Below are positions 16,666-25,690 of a stretch of DNA of 64,000 nucleotides, in pieces; the stretch's first letter is position 1; every line of letters begins with the position of its first letter. The DNA is from Chryseobacterium sp. KACC 21268 (GTDB lineage: Bacteria; Bacteroidota; Bacteroidia; Flavobacteriales; Weeksellaceae). Both the position numbers and the translations under genes were made by a program. Below the pieces are notes generated by a model that saw nothing but the letters and a program-made list of their open reading frames with translations, made no database searches and was not told where the DNA came from. Location: the NCBI GenBank assembly GCA_028736075.1, contig CP117875.1, positions 806,001 through 870,000 of the forward strand, read 5' to 3'.

Positions 16666-17892
16666 TTAAAATGCGTTATAAGATAATCCTAGACCAAAGT
16701 AGAATGCCTTAGCTTTGGCTTGTCCCACAAAATTATAATAGGCATTGTTCACATTTCTGCTCTGTGGCATTGCATAGCCTCCTGAAACATCTACACCAAG
16801 TTTATTGAATTTGAATCCAAGACCGGCTGTAACAACATATGAGTCAAAAGAAGGAGTTTCCGGGATGAAGTCTTTGTCATCATAAGGTGACTCGTCATAA
16901 TACCAACCTAATCTTGCGGCAATCATATCTGTAACCATATATTGAGTACCTAATCTGATTGTTTTAGAGTTCTTAAAGTTTTTCGGCGTTACCAAAACGG
17001 TTGGATCATTGGGTTGATTTCCGGCAGCAACGTTTTCAAAATCTAAAGTAAGTTTGTTGTATCTTTCCCATCCGTGGTAATTGAAATCAGCGGATAATAA
17101 CCATTTTGGCGTTACTTTGTACGTAGCACCTAATGTGAATTCGTCAACAAGAGGTAGAGTTGCCGTGAAATTATCCGATCCATTGTTAAAGTTTGGTAGC
17201 AAAATAGAAGGTACGTTGAAAGTCGCTTTTCCTTCCTTAGCTTTCATATCAACTGGAGATCGGTATGCAAGACTCACATCCCACTGGCTGTCTGGCTGAA
17301 AGTAGAATCCAAATCCAAAACCTTGGCCAGTAGCTTGGTCATCCAGTAAATTAAGTTGTCCATTATATTGAGTTACTGCTTTGGTCCAGTCCACTTTTCC
17401 TTTTGCATAGATATAGCTTGCTCCGAAAGATGCCCAAGGCGCCAATTTCACAGAAACCATAGGTTGGAAAAAGTAGCTTTTCAGTTCAAGTTTTTGTACC
17501 ATCTCTGCGCCTTCCCAGTTGGATGGGTACTCAATTGTGCTTCCAAAAGGCGTAGCAAAGCTGAAACCTACAGAAAGGTTGTCTAATACTTTATATGCGA
17601 TTGCAGCATAGATTGGCGTCCCCAATGGATTATCAGTTTCAGTCTGCTGCAAGGTACTTGTATTTTGGAATGTCACTTTATTAGAAGCTCCAAAACCTCC
17701 TGCAGCCACACTCAATTTTGCAGGGATAAAAGAAATACCGGCAGGATTATAAAATGCAACACTTGCATCCTCTGCATGAGCGCTGGTGTGAGCCATCGCT
17801 AGCTGCTTTACGCCCTGAAGAGATACTCTGAATCCTCCTGCGTATGCCATTACACCGGCTGCTAGAGCCGCGGTCATTAAAATTCTTTTCAT
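16666..17892 (-). CDS. FadL/OmpP1/TodX-family outer-membrane transporter
   Basis: 408 aa. A signal peptide is followed by the FadL N-terminal hatch motif: GGFRVSLQGVKQLAMAHTSAH, then the conserved DASVAFYNPAGISF. The remainder is a long beta-barrel with FATPFGSTIEYPSNWEG and a terminal aromatic strand ending SYNAF. FadL proteins pass long-chain fatty acids or other hydrophobic molecules across the outer membrane. Coupling with the following SGNH esterase suggests release of fatty acids outside and uptake through this channel. A TAAATTTG -7 element lies at 17919-17912 on the minus strand. Confidence 0.92.
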   Translation of the reverse strand: MKRILMTAALAAGVMAYAGGFRVSLQGVKQLAMAHTSAHAEDASVAFYNPAGISFIPAKLSVAAGGFGASNKVTFQNTSTLQQTETDNPLGTPIYAAIAYKVLDNLSVGFSFATPFGSTIEYPSNWEGAEMVQKLELKSYFFQPMVSVKLAPWASFGASYIYAKGKVDWTKAVTQYNGQLNLLDDQATGQGFGFGFYFQPDSQWDVSLAYRSPVDMKAKEGKATFNVPSILLPNFNNGSDNFTATLPLVDEFTLGATYKVTPKWLLSADFNYHGWERYNKLTLDFENVAAGNQPNDPTVLVTPKNFKNSKTIRLGTQYMVTDMIAARLGWYYDESPYDDKDFIPETPSFDSYVVTAGLGFKFNKLGVDVSGGYAMPQSRNVNNAYYNFVGQAKAKAFYFGLGLSYNAF

Positions 17893-18270
17893 ATGATTAT
17901 TATTAATGTTCCAAATTTATAATTATTTTAATAACAATTATAAAAAAACATAAAAAATGTTAAACAATACTATTCTTAGAATAGTTGTTTAATAATACTA
18001 TTGTCTTAATGTGCTGATTGATATTTAATTAAATTACATTTTTCAATTTTATCAATCTTAGTTTAGTTTTAAACGTTATAATGTAAACCATAATAAAGTG
18101 GATGTTTTCAATTTTGATATATCATAATTTAAAATTGCTTTAACTGATTATTTGTCAATATTAATCGTGTATTAACGGAAAATTAACAAAAAAATATTTT
18201 TAAAAAAGATATTCATCAAGCTTAAATAAAATTTATATTAACTTTGCATTCAGACATAAAAAATTAAAAT
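17893..18270. other. Divergent intergenic region between the fadL-like gene and ricT
   Basis: 378 bp, strongly AT-rich. It holds a minus-strand -7 element TAAATTTG (17919-17912) for the fadL-like gene and a plus-strand TAACTTTG (18239-18246) for ricT. No small gene or RNA structure was recognised in between. Confidence 0.6.
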
Positions 18271-19740
18271 ATGAGTTGTGGATGTAAAACATCCGGCGAT
18301 TCTTCCCACTCTTGCGGTACGAAGAGTGCCAGTGGGTGCAGTAGTGTAGATACTTGTGGCAATAGTTATAAATTAAGTGTTTTTGACTGGCTTTCCGACG
18401 TTAATCCATCGGGTTCAAAAAGTTCAGAATATGTGGAAGTTCGTTTTAAAAATGAGCGTAAATTATATTATAGAAACGTCAACAACCTGCCTTTACATAT
18501 AGGAAGTATCATTGCTGTAGAATCCAGCCCGGGTCACGATATAGGTGTAGTAAGTCTTTCTGGAGAACTAGTGAAAATCCAGATGAAGAAGAAAAATATA
18601 CACACAGACAGTATTCAAAAGGTGTATCGCCTTGCGAATCAAAAAGATGTTGAAACCTGGCAAGACCTTAGAAATAAGGAGAATGCCATCAAGGTGGACG
18701 CGCGTAAAATCGCTTATGGTCTTAACCTCGAAATGAAAATTACAGACGTTGAGTATCAGGGTGATGGGTCAAAAGTAACCTTCTACTACACGGCTGATAA
18801 TCGTATCGATTTCCGTGTGTTGATTAAGGAATATGCTTCCACTTTCCGAACAAAGATCGATATGAAGCAAATAGGCTTCCGACAAGAATCTGCAAAAGTT
18901 GGTGGAATTGGTTCTTGTGGTAGAGAACTTTGCTGTTCTACTTGGCTCACAGATTTCCGTTCTGTGAATACGAATGCGGCTCGATACCAGCAGTTGAGCA
19001 TTAATCCTCAAAAGTTGGCAGGCCAATGCGGAAAACTAAAGTGTTGTCTTAATTACGAACTAGATACCTATCTTGATGTTCTAAGGGATTTCCCTTCGTC
19101 TAGCACAGTACTGAATACGGAAAAAGGTAGAGCATTCTGCATCAAAATCGATGTTTTCAAAAAGAAAATGTGGTTTGCCTATGTAGAAAACTCTATGGCC
19201 TGGTATGATATTGATATCTACGAAGTTCAAAAAATGATTGTCCTGAACAAAAAAGGTGAAAAATCGCAGGCTCTGGAAGATTTGAAAGTTGTTGAAAATC
19301 GTATGGTGACGTCCGACTTGATTCAGGAAAACAGTGTTGACCGTTTCGAGAAAAAGAACAGAAAGCCAAGACCAAATAACAATAACAACAGAGATAGAAA
19401 TAATCCTAGACAGCAGGAAAATCGTCCTGCCAGATCGCAATCGGATAATAAAAATCCAAGGCAAGCTGACAATAGAAACCGTCCGAATGAGCAAAAATCT
19501 GTAGAAAATAAATCTGCAGAATCAAAAGCACAGTCTCCTAATAATCAAGGTTCTGGAAATAGAAATCCAAGACAAGCGGATAACAGAAACCGTCCGAATG
19601 AGCAAAAGTCAGTAGAGAATAAAGCAACTACACCAAAGGTTCAGACGACAGATAATCCATCTTCGGAAAATAAAACAAACAAAAAACCGTTCAAGAAACC
19701 GAAAAAGAAATTTCCGCCGAAAAATGAAGGTAATGCTTAG
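18271..19740 (+). CDS. ricT: PSP1-domain protein RicT with a repetitive C-terminal tail
   Basis: 489 aa. The Cys-rich N-terminus (MSCGCK, HSCG, CSS, DTCG) precedes a PSP1 domain (about 45-270). Conserved phrases include DYQGDGSKVTFYYTADNRIDFR-like sequence, RIDMKQIG-like sequence, GGIGSCGRELCC and GQCGKLKCCLNYE, whose cysteines fit the Fe-S-containing Ric complex. The tail after about residue 360 is Asn/Arg/Lys/Pro rich and contains the same 20-residue unit (NPRQADNRNR, then PNEQKSVENK) twice, 111 bp apart in DNA. In Firmicutes RicT works with RNase Y in RNA processing; its role in Bacteroidota is unclear. It overlaps gldH by 17 bp. Confidence 0.87.
   Translation: MSCGCKTSGDSSHSCGTKSASGCSSVDTCGNSYKLSVFDWLSDVNPSGSKSSEYVEVRFKNERKLYYRNVNNLPLHIGSIIAVESSPGHDIGVVSLSGELVKIQMKKKNIHTDSIQKVYRLANQKDVETWQDLRNKENAIKVDARKIAYGLNLEMKITDVEYQGDGSKVTFYYTADNRIDFRVLIKEYASTFRTKIDMKQIGFRQESAKVGGIGSCGRELCCSTWLTDFRSVNTNAARYQQLSINPQKLAGQCGKLKCCLNYELDTYLDVLRDFPSSSTVLNTEKGRAFCIKIDVFKKKMWFAYVENSMAWYDIDIYEVQKMIVLNKKGEKSQALEDLKVVENRMVTSDLIQENSVDRFEKKNRKPRPNNNNNRDRNNPRQQENRPARSQSDNKNPRQADNRNRPNEQKSVENKSAESKAQSPNNQGSGNRNPRQADNRNRPNEQKSVENKATTPKVQTTDNPSSENKTNKKPFKKPKKKFPPKNEGNA
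19453..19623 (+). repeat. Coding direct repeat in the ricT tail
   Basis: Two 60-bp units (19453-19512 and 19564-19623) encode the same 20 residues with a few synonymous differences, at a period of 111 bp. The synonymous changes argue for an old duplication rather than an assembly artefact. Confidence 0.8.
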
Positions 19741-20194
19741 ATTAATAGTTATTTTTATTCTGTTTTTATCTTTGAGTTCTTGTCAAAACGGAGAGGACAA
19801 AGTTTTGATGAATGAGATTGGTAATCAGTGGAAAAAAAATAGTGCTCAGAAATTTGATTTTGATATCAATGATGCTCAGAATCAAAAAAATATGATGTTC
19901 GTTGTTCGAAATAACAATGATTATCCTTATAGCAATCTAAGGCTGATTGCAAACATTGAACATAATAAAAAGAATATCTCAACAGATACGCTAAATTTTG
20001 TTTTAGCAAAACCAAACGGAGAATGGATTGGAACAGGTTTCGGAGATACCAAAGAGATTACCTTTCAATACAAACTGAATTACAAATTTCCGCAAAACGG
20101 TAATTATTCTGTAAAAGTTGTTCAGGCAATGAGAAACAATCAGTTGCCCGGAATAGAAGATATAGGAATTAAAATTCAAAACTTAAAGCCATAA
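19724..20194 (+). CDS. gldH: Gliding motility lipoprotein GldH
   Basis: 156 aa. Lipoprotein signal with lipobox LSLSSC (Cys at about 20). The mature part matches GldH: FDFDINDAQNQKNMMFVVRN, IGTGFGDTKEITF, and the ending VKVVQAMRNNQLPGIEDIG. GldH is needed in flavobacteria for gliding and for T9SS function. The start at 19724 or the second ATG at 19733 are both possible; both lie within the ricT end. It is followed after 7 bp by the PBP1A gene. The window also encodes a T9SS substrate (25691-28018), consistent with a working system. Confidence 0.9.
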   Translation: MKVMLRLIVIFILFLSLSSCQNGEDKVLMNEIGNQWKKNSAQKFDFDINDAQNQKNMMFVVRNNNDYPYSNLRLIANIEHNKKNISTDTLNFVLAKPNGEWIGTGFGDTKEITFQYKLNYKFPQNGNYSVKVVQAMRNNQLPGIEDIGIKIQNLKP

Positions 20195-20201
20195 TTTATT
20201 A

Positions 20202-22559
20202 ATGGAAAATAAGAAAACTGAACATAAAACTTTTCCTCTGCCAGACAAGAAAAAAGCAAAAACAGGAATTAGAAAATGGATCAAGATTATTTGGATCGCA
20301 TTCTTTGCTGTCGTTTTAGGAATTTCTGGATTGTTTTTCGCAGTTTCCCAGGGATTTGTGGGAGATATGCCAGATGTTAAAGAGCTGGAAAATCCGGATA
20401 TCTACGTCGCATCAGAGATTTATTCTTCTGATAACGTGCTTCTTGGGAAATTCGAAAAAGAAAAAACCAAGCCGGTAACTTACAAACAGTTGCCTCCATT
20501 TTTAGTTTATGCCTTGATGGCCAAGGAGGATGAACGTTTCAAAGAACATTCTGGAATTGATCTTAAATCCATTGCCAGAGCAGTCAGATTTGGTGGCGAA
20601 AGAGGTGGAGGTTCTACCATTACGCAGCAGCTTGCTAAATTGTTGTTCACTGGAAATGCTTCCCAAAACAAAATTGAAAGAGCTTTCCAGAAACTCAAAG
20701 AATGGAGCGTTGCAGTAAGTCTGGAGAAACGTTATACCAAAGAAGAAATTATTGCATTATACTTCAACAAGATGGATTTCCTTTTCAATGCAAAAGGAAT
20801 TGAAATGGCTTCCAGAGTTTATTTCAATAAATCTACAAATCAGTTGACTTTGCCGGAAGCTGCGACATTCGTTGCAATGTTGGAGGCTCCTAGAAGAAAT
20901 AATCCTTATAGAAATCCAGAAAGAGCAAAAGTACGTAGAGATGTCGTTTTGAAGCAGATGCTAGAGACAGAGTACATTGACAACGATACTTATGAAAAGG
21001 CTGTAGCAACACCGATTGTTGTAGATTTTCACGAGATCAAAACAGTGGAAGATGGATTCTCATCTTATTATAAATTCTATCTGAGAAAAGAAATTGCACA
21101 ATATCTTGAGACCTACGAGAAAGAAACAGGAAAAGAACTGAATCTTTACAAAAACGGTCTGAAAATCTATGTGACATTGGATTCCAGAATGCAGAAGTAT
21201 GCTGAAGAGGCTATCAAAGAACATTTGACCAATCTTCAAAGAAACTTTGATGGTGAAATGAGACGTAATCCAAACCGTCCATACTACAAACTGAACAAGA
21301 CCCAAATTAACTCCTTGATGATGTCTTCCGTAAGAAGAACAGGAAGATATAAACAACTCAAGGCAGAAGGAATGCCGGAAGACTCCATTATGCTGGACTT
21401 CCAAAAACCTGTGAAAATGTCGAGGTTCACTTGGCAGGGCGAAGAGGAAGTAGAAATGTCACCTTGGGATTCTATCCGTTATCATAAACAAATTGCGCAG
21501 GCAGGTTTGATGTCTATGGAACCTGCAACAGGCGATATCAAAGCTTGGGTAGGTGGGATCGATTGGCAACACTTCCAGTATGATCACGTGAAACAAGGGA
21601 AACGTCAGGTGGGATCTACCTTCAAACCGTTTGTTTATGCAACAGCAATTATGCATCTTGGGATGACGCCTTGTTCTACAGTTTCAAATGCTAGTTTTAA
21701 TAAAGGATCTTACCATGTGCCAGGAAGAGGCGGAATGCTAACATTGAAAAATGCATTAGCACAATCTCAAAACCCTGTCGCACTTCGTCTGGCAGAAATG
21801 TCAGGAACCAAAAACGTTATTCAAACCGCAAGAGATCTTGGGGTAACCACTGATATTTCCACCAGTTTACCAATGGCATTGGGAACTTCAGACATTACAA
21901 TCTACGAAATGCTTGGAGCTTACAGTACATTCGCTAACTTCGGAAATTACACAAAACCGGAAATGATCTGGAGGATTGAAGATGCCAATGGCCGTGTGAT
22001 CAAAGAAGTAAAGCCTGTCGTAAAAGAAGTAATGAACGAGATGTATGCCTACACTATGATTGATCTGATGAAAGGTGTGGCAGAATTCGGGACCGCTTCC
22101 GGAGAATTGAGAAGACAAGGGATTCCCGCAACGGTAGAAATTGCTGGTAAAACAGGGACTACACAGAACAACTCCGATGGTTGGTTTATGGGAATAGTTC
22201 CGAAACTGGCAACCGGTGTTTGGGTAGGTTGGGAAGACAGAGCAACTCACTTCTGGAGTACAGGTGAGGGACAAGGTGCTAAAATGGGACTTCCAATCTG
22301 GGCCATTTATATGAAAAAAGTTCTTGCCGATAAAGCTTTGAATATTCTGCCTGATGACAAATTCATCAAACCAGCGAACTGGACAGGAAGCTGTTCCGAT
22401 CTTAATAATCTAAGAAATGGTTATGGCGATGATGGTGGACTACAATCGATTGACGAATTGAAAAATCCGACGCAGATTGTCCCAGAAAAACCCGTGAAAA
22501 AAGAAGACCGTACCAACGAGGCACTTAATTCCGGAGAAGATATAGATTTTAACAAATAA
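20202..22559 (+). CDS. Class A penicillin-binding protein 1A
   Basis: 785 aa. A short cytoplasmic tail, one TM helix (about 24-48), then the GT51 transglycosylase domain with AKEDERFKEHSG and GGSTITQQLAKLL. The transpeptidase domain carries S472-TF-K475, the SxN motif SQN, and KTG in GKTGTTQNNSDGWF. The enzyme polymerises and cross-links peptidoglycan at the outer face of the inner membrane. It is probably co-transcribed with ricT and gldH (spacing 7 bp); a strong terminator follows. All catalytic motifs are intact. Confidence 0.95.
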   Translation: MENKKTEHKTFPLPDKKKAKTGIRKWIKIIWIAFFAVVLGISGLFFAVSQGFVGDMPDVKELENPDIYVASEIYSSDNVLLGKFEKEKTKPVTYKQLPPFLVYALMAKEDERFKEHSGIDLKSIARAVRFGGERGGGSTITQQLAKLLFTGNASQNKIERAFQKLKEWSVAVSLEKRYTKEEIIALYFNKMDFLFNAKGIEMASRVYFNKSTNQLTLPEAATFVAMLEAPRRNNPYRNPERAKVRRDVVLKQMLETEYIDNDTYEKAVATPIVVDFHEIKTVEDGFSSYYKFYLRKEIAQYLETYEKETGKELNLYKNGLKIYVTLDSRMQKYAEEAIKEHLTNLQRNFDGEMRRNPNRPYYKLNKTQINSLMMSSVRRTGRYKQLKAEGMPEDSIMLDFQKPVKMSRFTWQGEEEVEMSPWDSIRYHKQIAQAGLMSMEPATGDIKAWVGGIDWQHFQYDHVKQGKRQVGSTFKPFVYATAIMHLGMTPCSTVSNASFNKGSYHVPGRGGMLTLKNALAQSQNPVALRLAEMSGTKNVIQTARDLGVTTDISTSLPMALGTSDITIYEMLGAYSTFANFGNYTKPEMIWRIEDANGRVIKEVKPVVKEVMNEMYAYTMIDLMKGVAEFGTASGELRRQGIPATVEIAGKTGTTQNNSDGWFMGIVPKLATGVWVGWEDRATHFWSTGEGQGAKMGLPIWAIYMKKVLADKALNILPDDKFIKPANWTGSCSDLNNLRNGYGDDGGLQSIDELKNPTQIVPEKPVKKEDRTNEALNSGEDIDFNK

Positions 22560-22567
22560 AAAAATAC

Positions 22568-22594
22568 AACCCACATTTCTGATGTGGGTTTTTT
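22568..22594 (+). terminator. Terminator after the PBP1A gene
   Basis: Perfect 9-bp stem AACCCACAT / ATGTGGGTT with a 5-nt loop and a T-run. Confidence 0.92.
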
Positions 22595-22600
22595 ATACCA

Positions 22601-24136
22601 ATGAAACTCGATCTCATTACCCAAAAATTCACCAAGTTGTTTCCAGGTGATTTCTCAGGAAACACAATGCAGAGACAAACGCCCGATGTGATGTTTTGTT
22701 TGGTAAAACCTGCTGATTTTATTAATACTGAACTAATTGATTTTAATGAAGATCTTTCGGTAGAGATCGGATTGGGAAATCTGGAAAGTGATAAGGATTT
22801 TCTTGCCGCACAGAATCTTCTTGAAAATATCGAAACTTATGCCACAGCCTACGCTGGACATCAATTCGGAAATTGGGCAGGACAACTCGGCGACGGACGA
22901 GCCATCTACGCAGGAGAAATCAACAATGGTAATAAACAAACCGAGATCCAATGGAAGGGCGCCGGTGCAACACCTTATTCCAGAAATGCCGATGGAAGGG
23001 CAGTCCTGCGTTCCTCTATTCGGGAATATCTGATGAGTGAAGCCATGTTTCACCTCGGCGTTCCGACAACCAGAGCTTTGAGCCTTTCCAAAACGGGCGA
23101 AGATGTGATCCGCGATATTCAATATTCTGGGAATCCACAGAAGGAGCAAGGCGCAGTGGTCGTAAGGACTGCTGAATCTTTCCTTCGTTTCGGCCATTTT
23201 GAATTGTTGTCGGCCAGAAAGCAGGACGATCTACTCAAAGAATTAGCAGATTATGCCATTGAAAATTTCTTTCCAGAAGTTCAGTCAGAAAATAATTCCA
23301 CAAAATACATCGACTGGTTTCAAGCGATTTGCGACCGAACTTTAAAAATGATCATCGATTGGTACCGCGTCGGTTTCGTTCACGGCGTGATGAACACCGA
23401 TAATATGTCGGTTCTGGGTTTGACAATCGATTATGGACCTTACTCTATGATGGATGGCTACGATCTGGAATTCACCCCAAACACCACCGATCTGCCAGGA
23501 AGGCGTTACGCATTCGGGAAGCAAGGTCAGATCTCGCATTGGAACTTGGCAACTTTGGCAAATGCTATTTTTCCTTTAATTAATGACGCTGAGGTTTTGG
23601 AGAAGATCCTTGATGATTTCGGAAAACAATTTTGGGTAAAGCACGACAAAATGTTGGCGAACAAATTTGGTTTCGATGAGGTTTTGAAGGAAGATGAGAA
23701 GTTCTTCACCGAATGGCAACAGACGATGCAGGATCTAACTTTGGATTACACTTTATTTTTCCAACAACTAGAAAAACCAGTTTCCGAAATTAAAACTGAA
23801 GATTTCTCAAATTCTTTTTACCGAAGTCTAAGTGAAATTGAATTAAAAAAATTATCACATCTCATCGAAAAATATCAGGCAAGAAAACTTAAAAATAATA
23901 TTTCAGAAACCGAATCTTTGGAATTGATGTCCAAAACGAACCCAAAGTTCATTCTCAGAAATTATCTCTTGTTTGAAGCCATTCAGGAGGCGGAAAGTGG
24001 AAATTATGAGGGGTTCTTCAAATTGAAAAAAGCCTTGGAAAATCCTTACGAGAATTTATTTCCGGAATTCAATAAAAAGCGACCTTCGAAGTACGATAAT
24101 CAGACGGGAAGCAGTCAGTTGTCTTGTAGTTCTTAA
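22601..24136 (+). CDS. selO: Protein adenylyltransferase SelO (YdiU family)
   Basis: 511 aa, slightly longer than E. coli YdiU. Signature blocks: AYAGHQFGNWAGQLGDGRA, WKGAGATPYSRNADGRAVLRSS, the catalytic-loop HGVMNTDNMSVLG, and the metal-binding DYGPYSMMDGY. The C-terminus ends SCSS, the conserved tail in which eukaryotic SelO carries selenocysteine. SelO has a kinase fold with ATP bound in inverted orientation and transfers AMP to Ser/Thr/Tyr of redox and metabolic proteins. It starts 6 bp after the terminator T-run, so its promoter must lie within or upstream of that terminator. A hairpin (24182-24199) followed by T may end it. Confidence 0.93.
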   Translation: MKLDLITQKFTKLFPGDFSGNTMQRQTPDVMFCLVKPADFINTELIDFNEDLSVEIGLGNLESDKDFLAAQNLLENIETYATAYAGHQFGNWAGQLGDGRAIYAGEINNGNKQTEIQWKGAGATPYSRNADGRAVLRSSIREYLMSEAMFHLGVPTTRALSLSKTGEDVIRDIQYSGNPQKEQGAVVVRTAESFLRFGHFELLSARKQDDLLKELADYAIENFFPEVQSENNSTKYIDWFQAICDRTLKMIIDWYRVGFVHGVMNTDNMSVLGLTIDYGPYSMMDGYDLEFTPNTTDLPGRRYAFGKQGQISHWNLATLANAIFPLINDAEVLEKILDDFGKQFWVKHDKMLANKFGFDEVLKEDEKFFTEWQQTMQDLTLDYTLFFQQLEKPVSEIKTEDFSNSFYRSLSEIELKKLSHLIEKYQARKLKNNISETESLELMSKTNPKFILRNYLLFEAIQEAESGNYEGFFKLKKALENPYENLFPEFNKKRPSKYDNQTGSSQLSCSS

Positions 24137-24172
24137 CTTCATATGATTCTAACCAGCAATTGCTTGTAAATT

Positions 24173-24335
24173 GAATCTTTTAGACTCATAAAAGAGTCTT
24201 TTGACTCAAAAATCAATCTTTTATACTGGATTTTGAGTTTTTTTAATTGGAAAACCAGTCTTTTTGATTCAATGACGAGTCTTTTGCCTTTACGATGAGC
24301 CTTTTTGCTTCAAAATAGATTTTCATATTTAAGTT
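24173..24335. repeat. Eight degenerate ~21-bp tandem repeats
   Basis: A unit like GAGTCTTTTGACTCAAAAAT recurs with T-tracts at 24176, 24197, 24217, 24238, 24259, 24280, 24300 and 24320, i.e. steps of 20-21 bp. The first units contain GACTC and GAGTC facing each other; AGACTC (24182-24187) / GAGTCT (24194-24199) plus TTT could act as a terminator for selO. Later units drift but keep the spacing. Confidence 0.7.
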
Positions 24336-24342
24336 TTAACTC

Positions 24343-24350
24343 TATTTTTG
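24343..24350 (+). promoter_or_regulatory. -7 element of the membrane protein gene
   Basis: TATTTTTG, 16 bp before the TTG start at 24367. No good -33 was found at the usual distance; the region upstream is the repeat block. Confidence 0.4.
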
Positions 24351-24366
24351 CACAAACATTTGAGTT

Positions 24367-25644
24367 TTGAAACTATTGAACAAATTTTTATCGTTTCTGA
24401 AGATTATTTTTCCATCCACAAAGACCGAAGGCTTCATCTTTCTGTTTTTCGTGATCGCTTATGGCGCCAACGCCTGGTTTATCGCTGATAATTTCACGAT
24501 TGTCTATGACGACAGAATTCCTTGGGATGGCTATTTTAGTTTTGATAATCGAGCAATTGTTCAGACTGGTGGCGGTTTCGAGAGACATCCGTTGGCGAAT
24601 TATTTCTTTGATTGCATTCGAGAATTTGCATTGTGGATTTCGGGGAATCGCTACAACTCAGCGTTCAGGTTGGTTTTGGCGTTGCTTTCGACCTTGGTTG
24701 TAAGTCTTGCCAATGTTCAGATCTTCAAATATTTGAAAAACATCATCCAACTTCCACTGAAGATCAGTCTGTTGATCTTGGCTTTCTATGGGTTGTTTGT
24801 GACCAATATTCTGTTGAGTTTCACGCCGGAAACTTACACTTACACTTTGCTTTTCCTGTCGGTTTTCAATTATTATTCGGCAAGGAAGATCAATGAAGAC
24901 CAACCAATTTCTTTTGGAGCGAGCATTTTAGGCTCCGTTTTCATCGGCGGACTCACGATCACGAATATTGTCAAAGTTTACATTCCATTTTTGTTTGAGA
25001 AGAAGATCTTTTGGAATTGGAAGAAAATTGGAATTGCTGTTTCGAAAATGGCGGTTTCTGCAGGCGTTTTTATCTTTTTGTTCCTTTTGAGATTGGATTT
25101 TAACCTTCAAAACTTCGTCAACAAAACGGGTGAACAGTACGACAAATTCTCCAAACCGAAAGTGACACCGCTTTGGGATATGATCTCTTCCTGGTTTTTC
25201 GGTGGCAATATTTTGTTTCCGAGTTTCGTGATCCGAGATTACCACAACAAGGACAAAACCTTTTATTACAAAGCGTTGTTTATGGATGTTTATTCGTCCG
25301 CGATTTCCTATGTTTTCATCGCCATTATTTTATTGATGATTTTCTGGAGTGTTTTCAAAAACTATAAGAACAAGCTGGTTTGGGTCTTGGTAATTTCTCT
25401 TTTGGTAGATGTTGTGATTCATTGCGTTTTGAAGTTTGGCCTTCATACGTCTTACATCTACGGTGGTCACTTCGTTTTTGTCTTTCCAATGTTGATCGGT
25501 TGGCTGTTTTTAAGCTTTAAAGACAAGACCTTTCCACTCACATTCTTGTACGGAACATTGATGATCCTAACCGTTTATCTTGGTTTTAATAACTTTTACC
25601 GACTTGGCGAGTTCTACCAATTCCTGGAAACGTACTACAAATAA
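24367..25644 (+). CDS. Polytopic membrane protein of unknown function
   Basis: 425 aa from TTG 24367; no ATG is available near the N-terminus, so a TTG start is required. It has about 9-11 hydrophobic segments (for example GFIFLFFVIAYGANAWF, LVLALLSTLVVSLANV, ISLLILAFYGLFVTNILL, VFVFPMLIGWLFLSF). An early loop contains DDRIPWDGYFSFDNRA and ERHPLANYFFDCIR. The layout recalls GT-C glycosyltransferase-like membrane proteins (acidic motif in the first external loop, R-HP), but the family is not recognised with certainty. It is a single gene, with a terminator shared with the convergent neighbour. Confidence 0.7.
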   Translation: MKLLNKFLSFLKIIFPSTKTEGFIFLFFVIAYGANAWFIADNFTIVYDDRIPWDGYFSFDNRAIVQTGGGFERHPLANYFFDCIREFALWISGNRYNSAFRLVLALLSTLVVSLANVQIFKYLKNIIQLPLKISLLILAFYGLFVTNILLSFTPETYTYTLLFLSVFNYYSARKINEDQPISFGASILGSVFIGGLTITNIVKVYIPFLFEKKIFWNWKKIGIAVSKMAVSAGVFIFLFLLRLDFNLQNFVNKTGEQYDKFSKPKVTPLWDMISSWFFGGNILFPSFVIRDYHNKDKTFYYKALFMDVYSSAISYVFIAIILLMIFWSVFKNYKNKLVWVLVISLLVDVVIHCVLKFGLHTSYIYGGHFVFVFPMLIGWLFLSFKDKTFPLTFLYGTLMILTVYLGFNNFYRLGEFYQFLETYYK

Positions 25645-25647
25645 AAA

Positions 25648-25672
25648 AGCCTCCGAAAAAATCCGAAGGCTC
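25648..25672. terminator. Bidirectional terminator
   Basis: AGCCTCCG / CGAAGGCT (one mismatch), loop of about 8, A-run on the left and T on the right. It lies between convergent gene ends at 25644 and 25691 and serves both. Confidence 0.8.
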
Positions 25673-25690
25673 TTATTGTAAAAATTAAAA

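Noticed and set aside
24173-24335. CRISPR array
   Set aside because: The units are degenerate and contiguous, with no unique spacers and no cas genes in the window.
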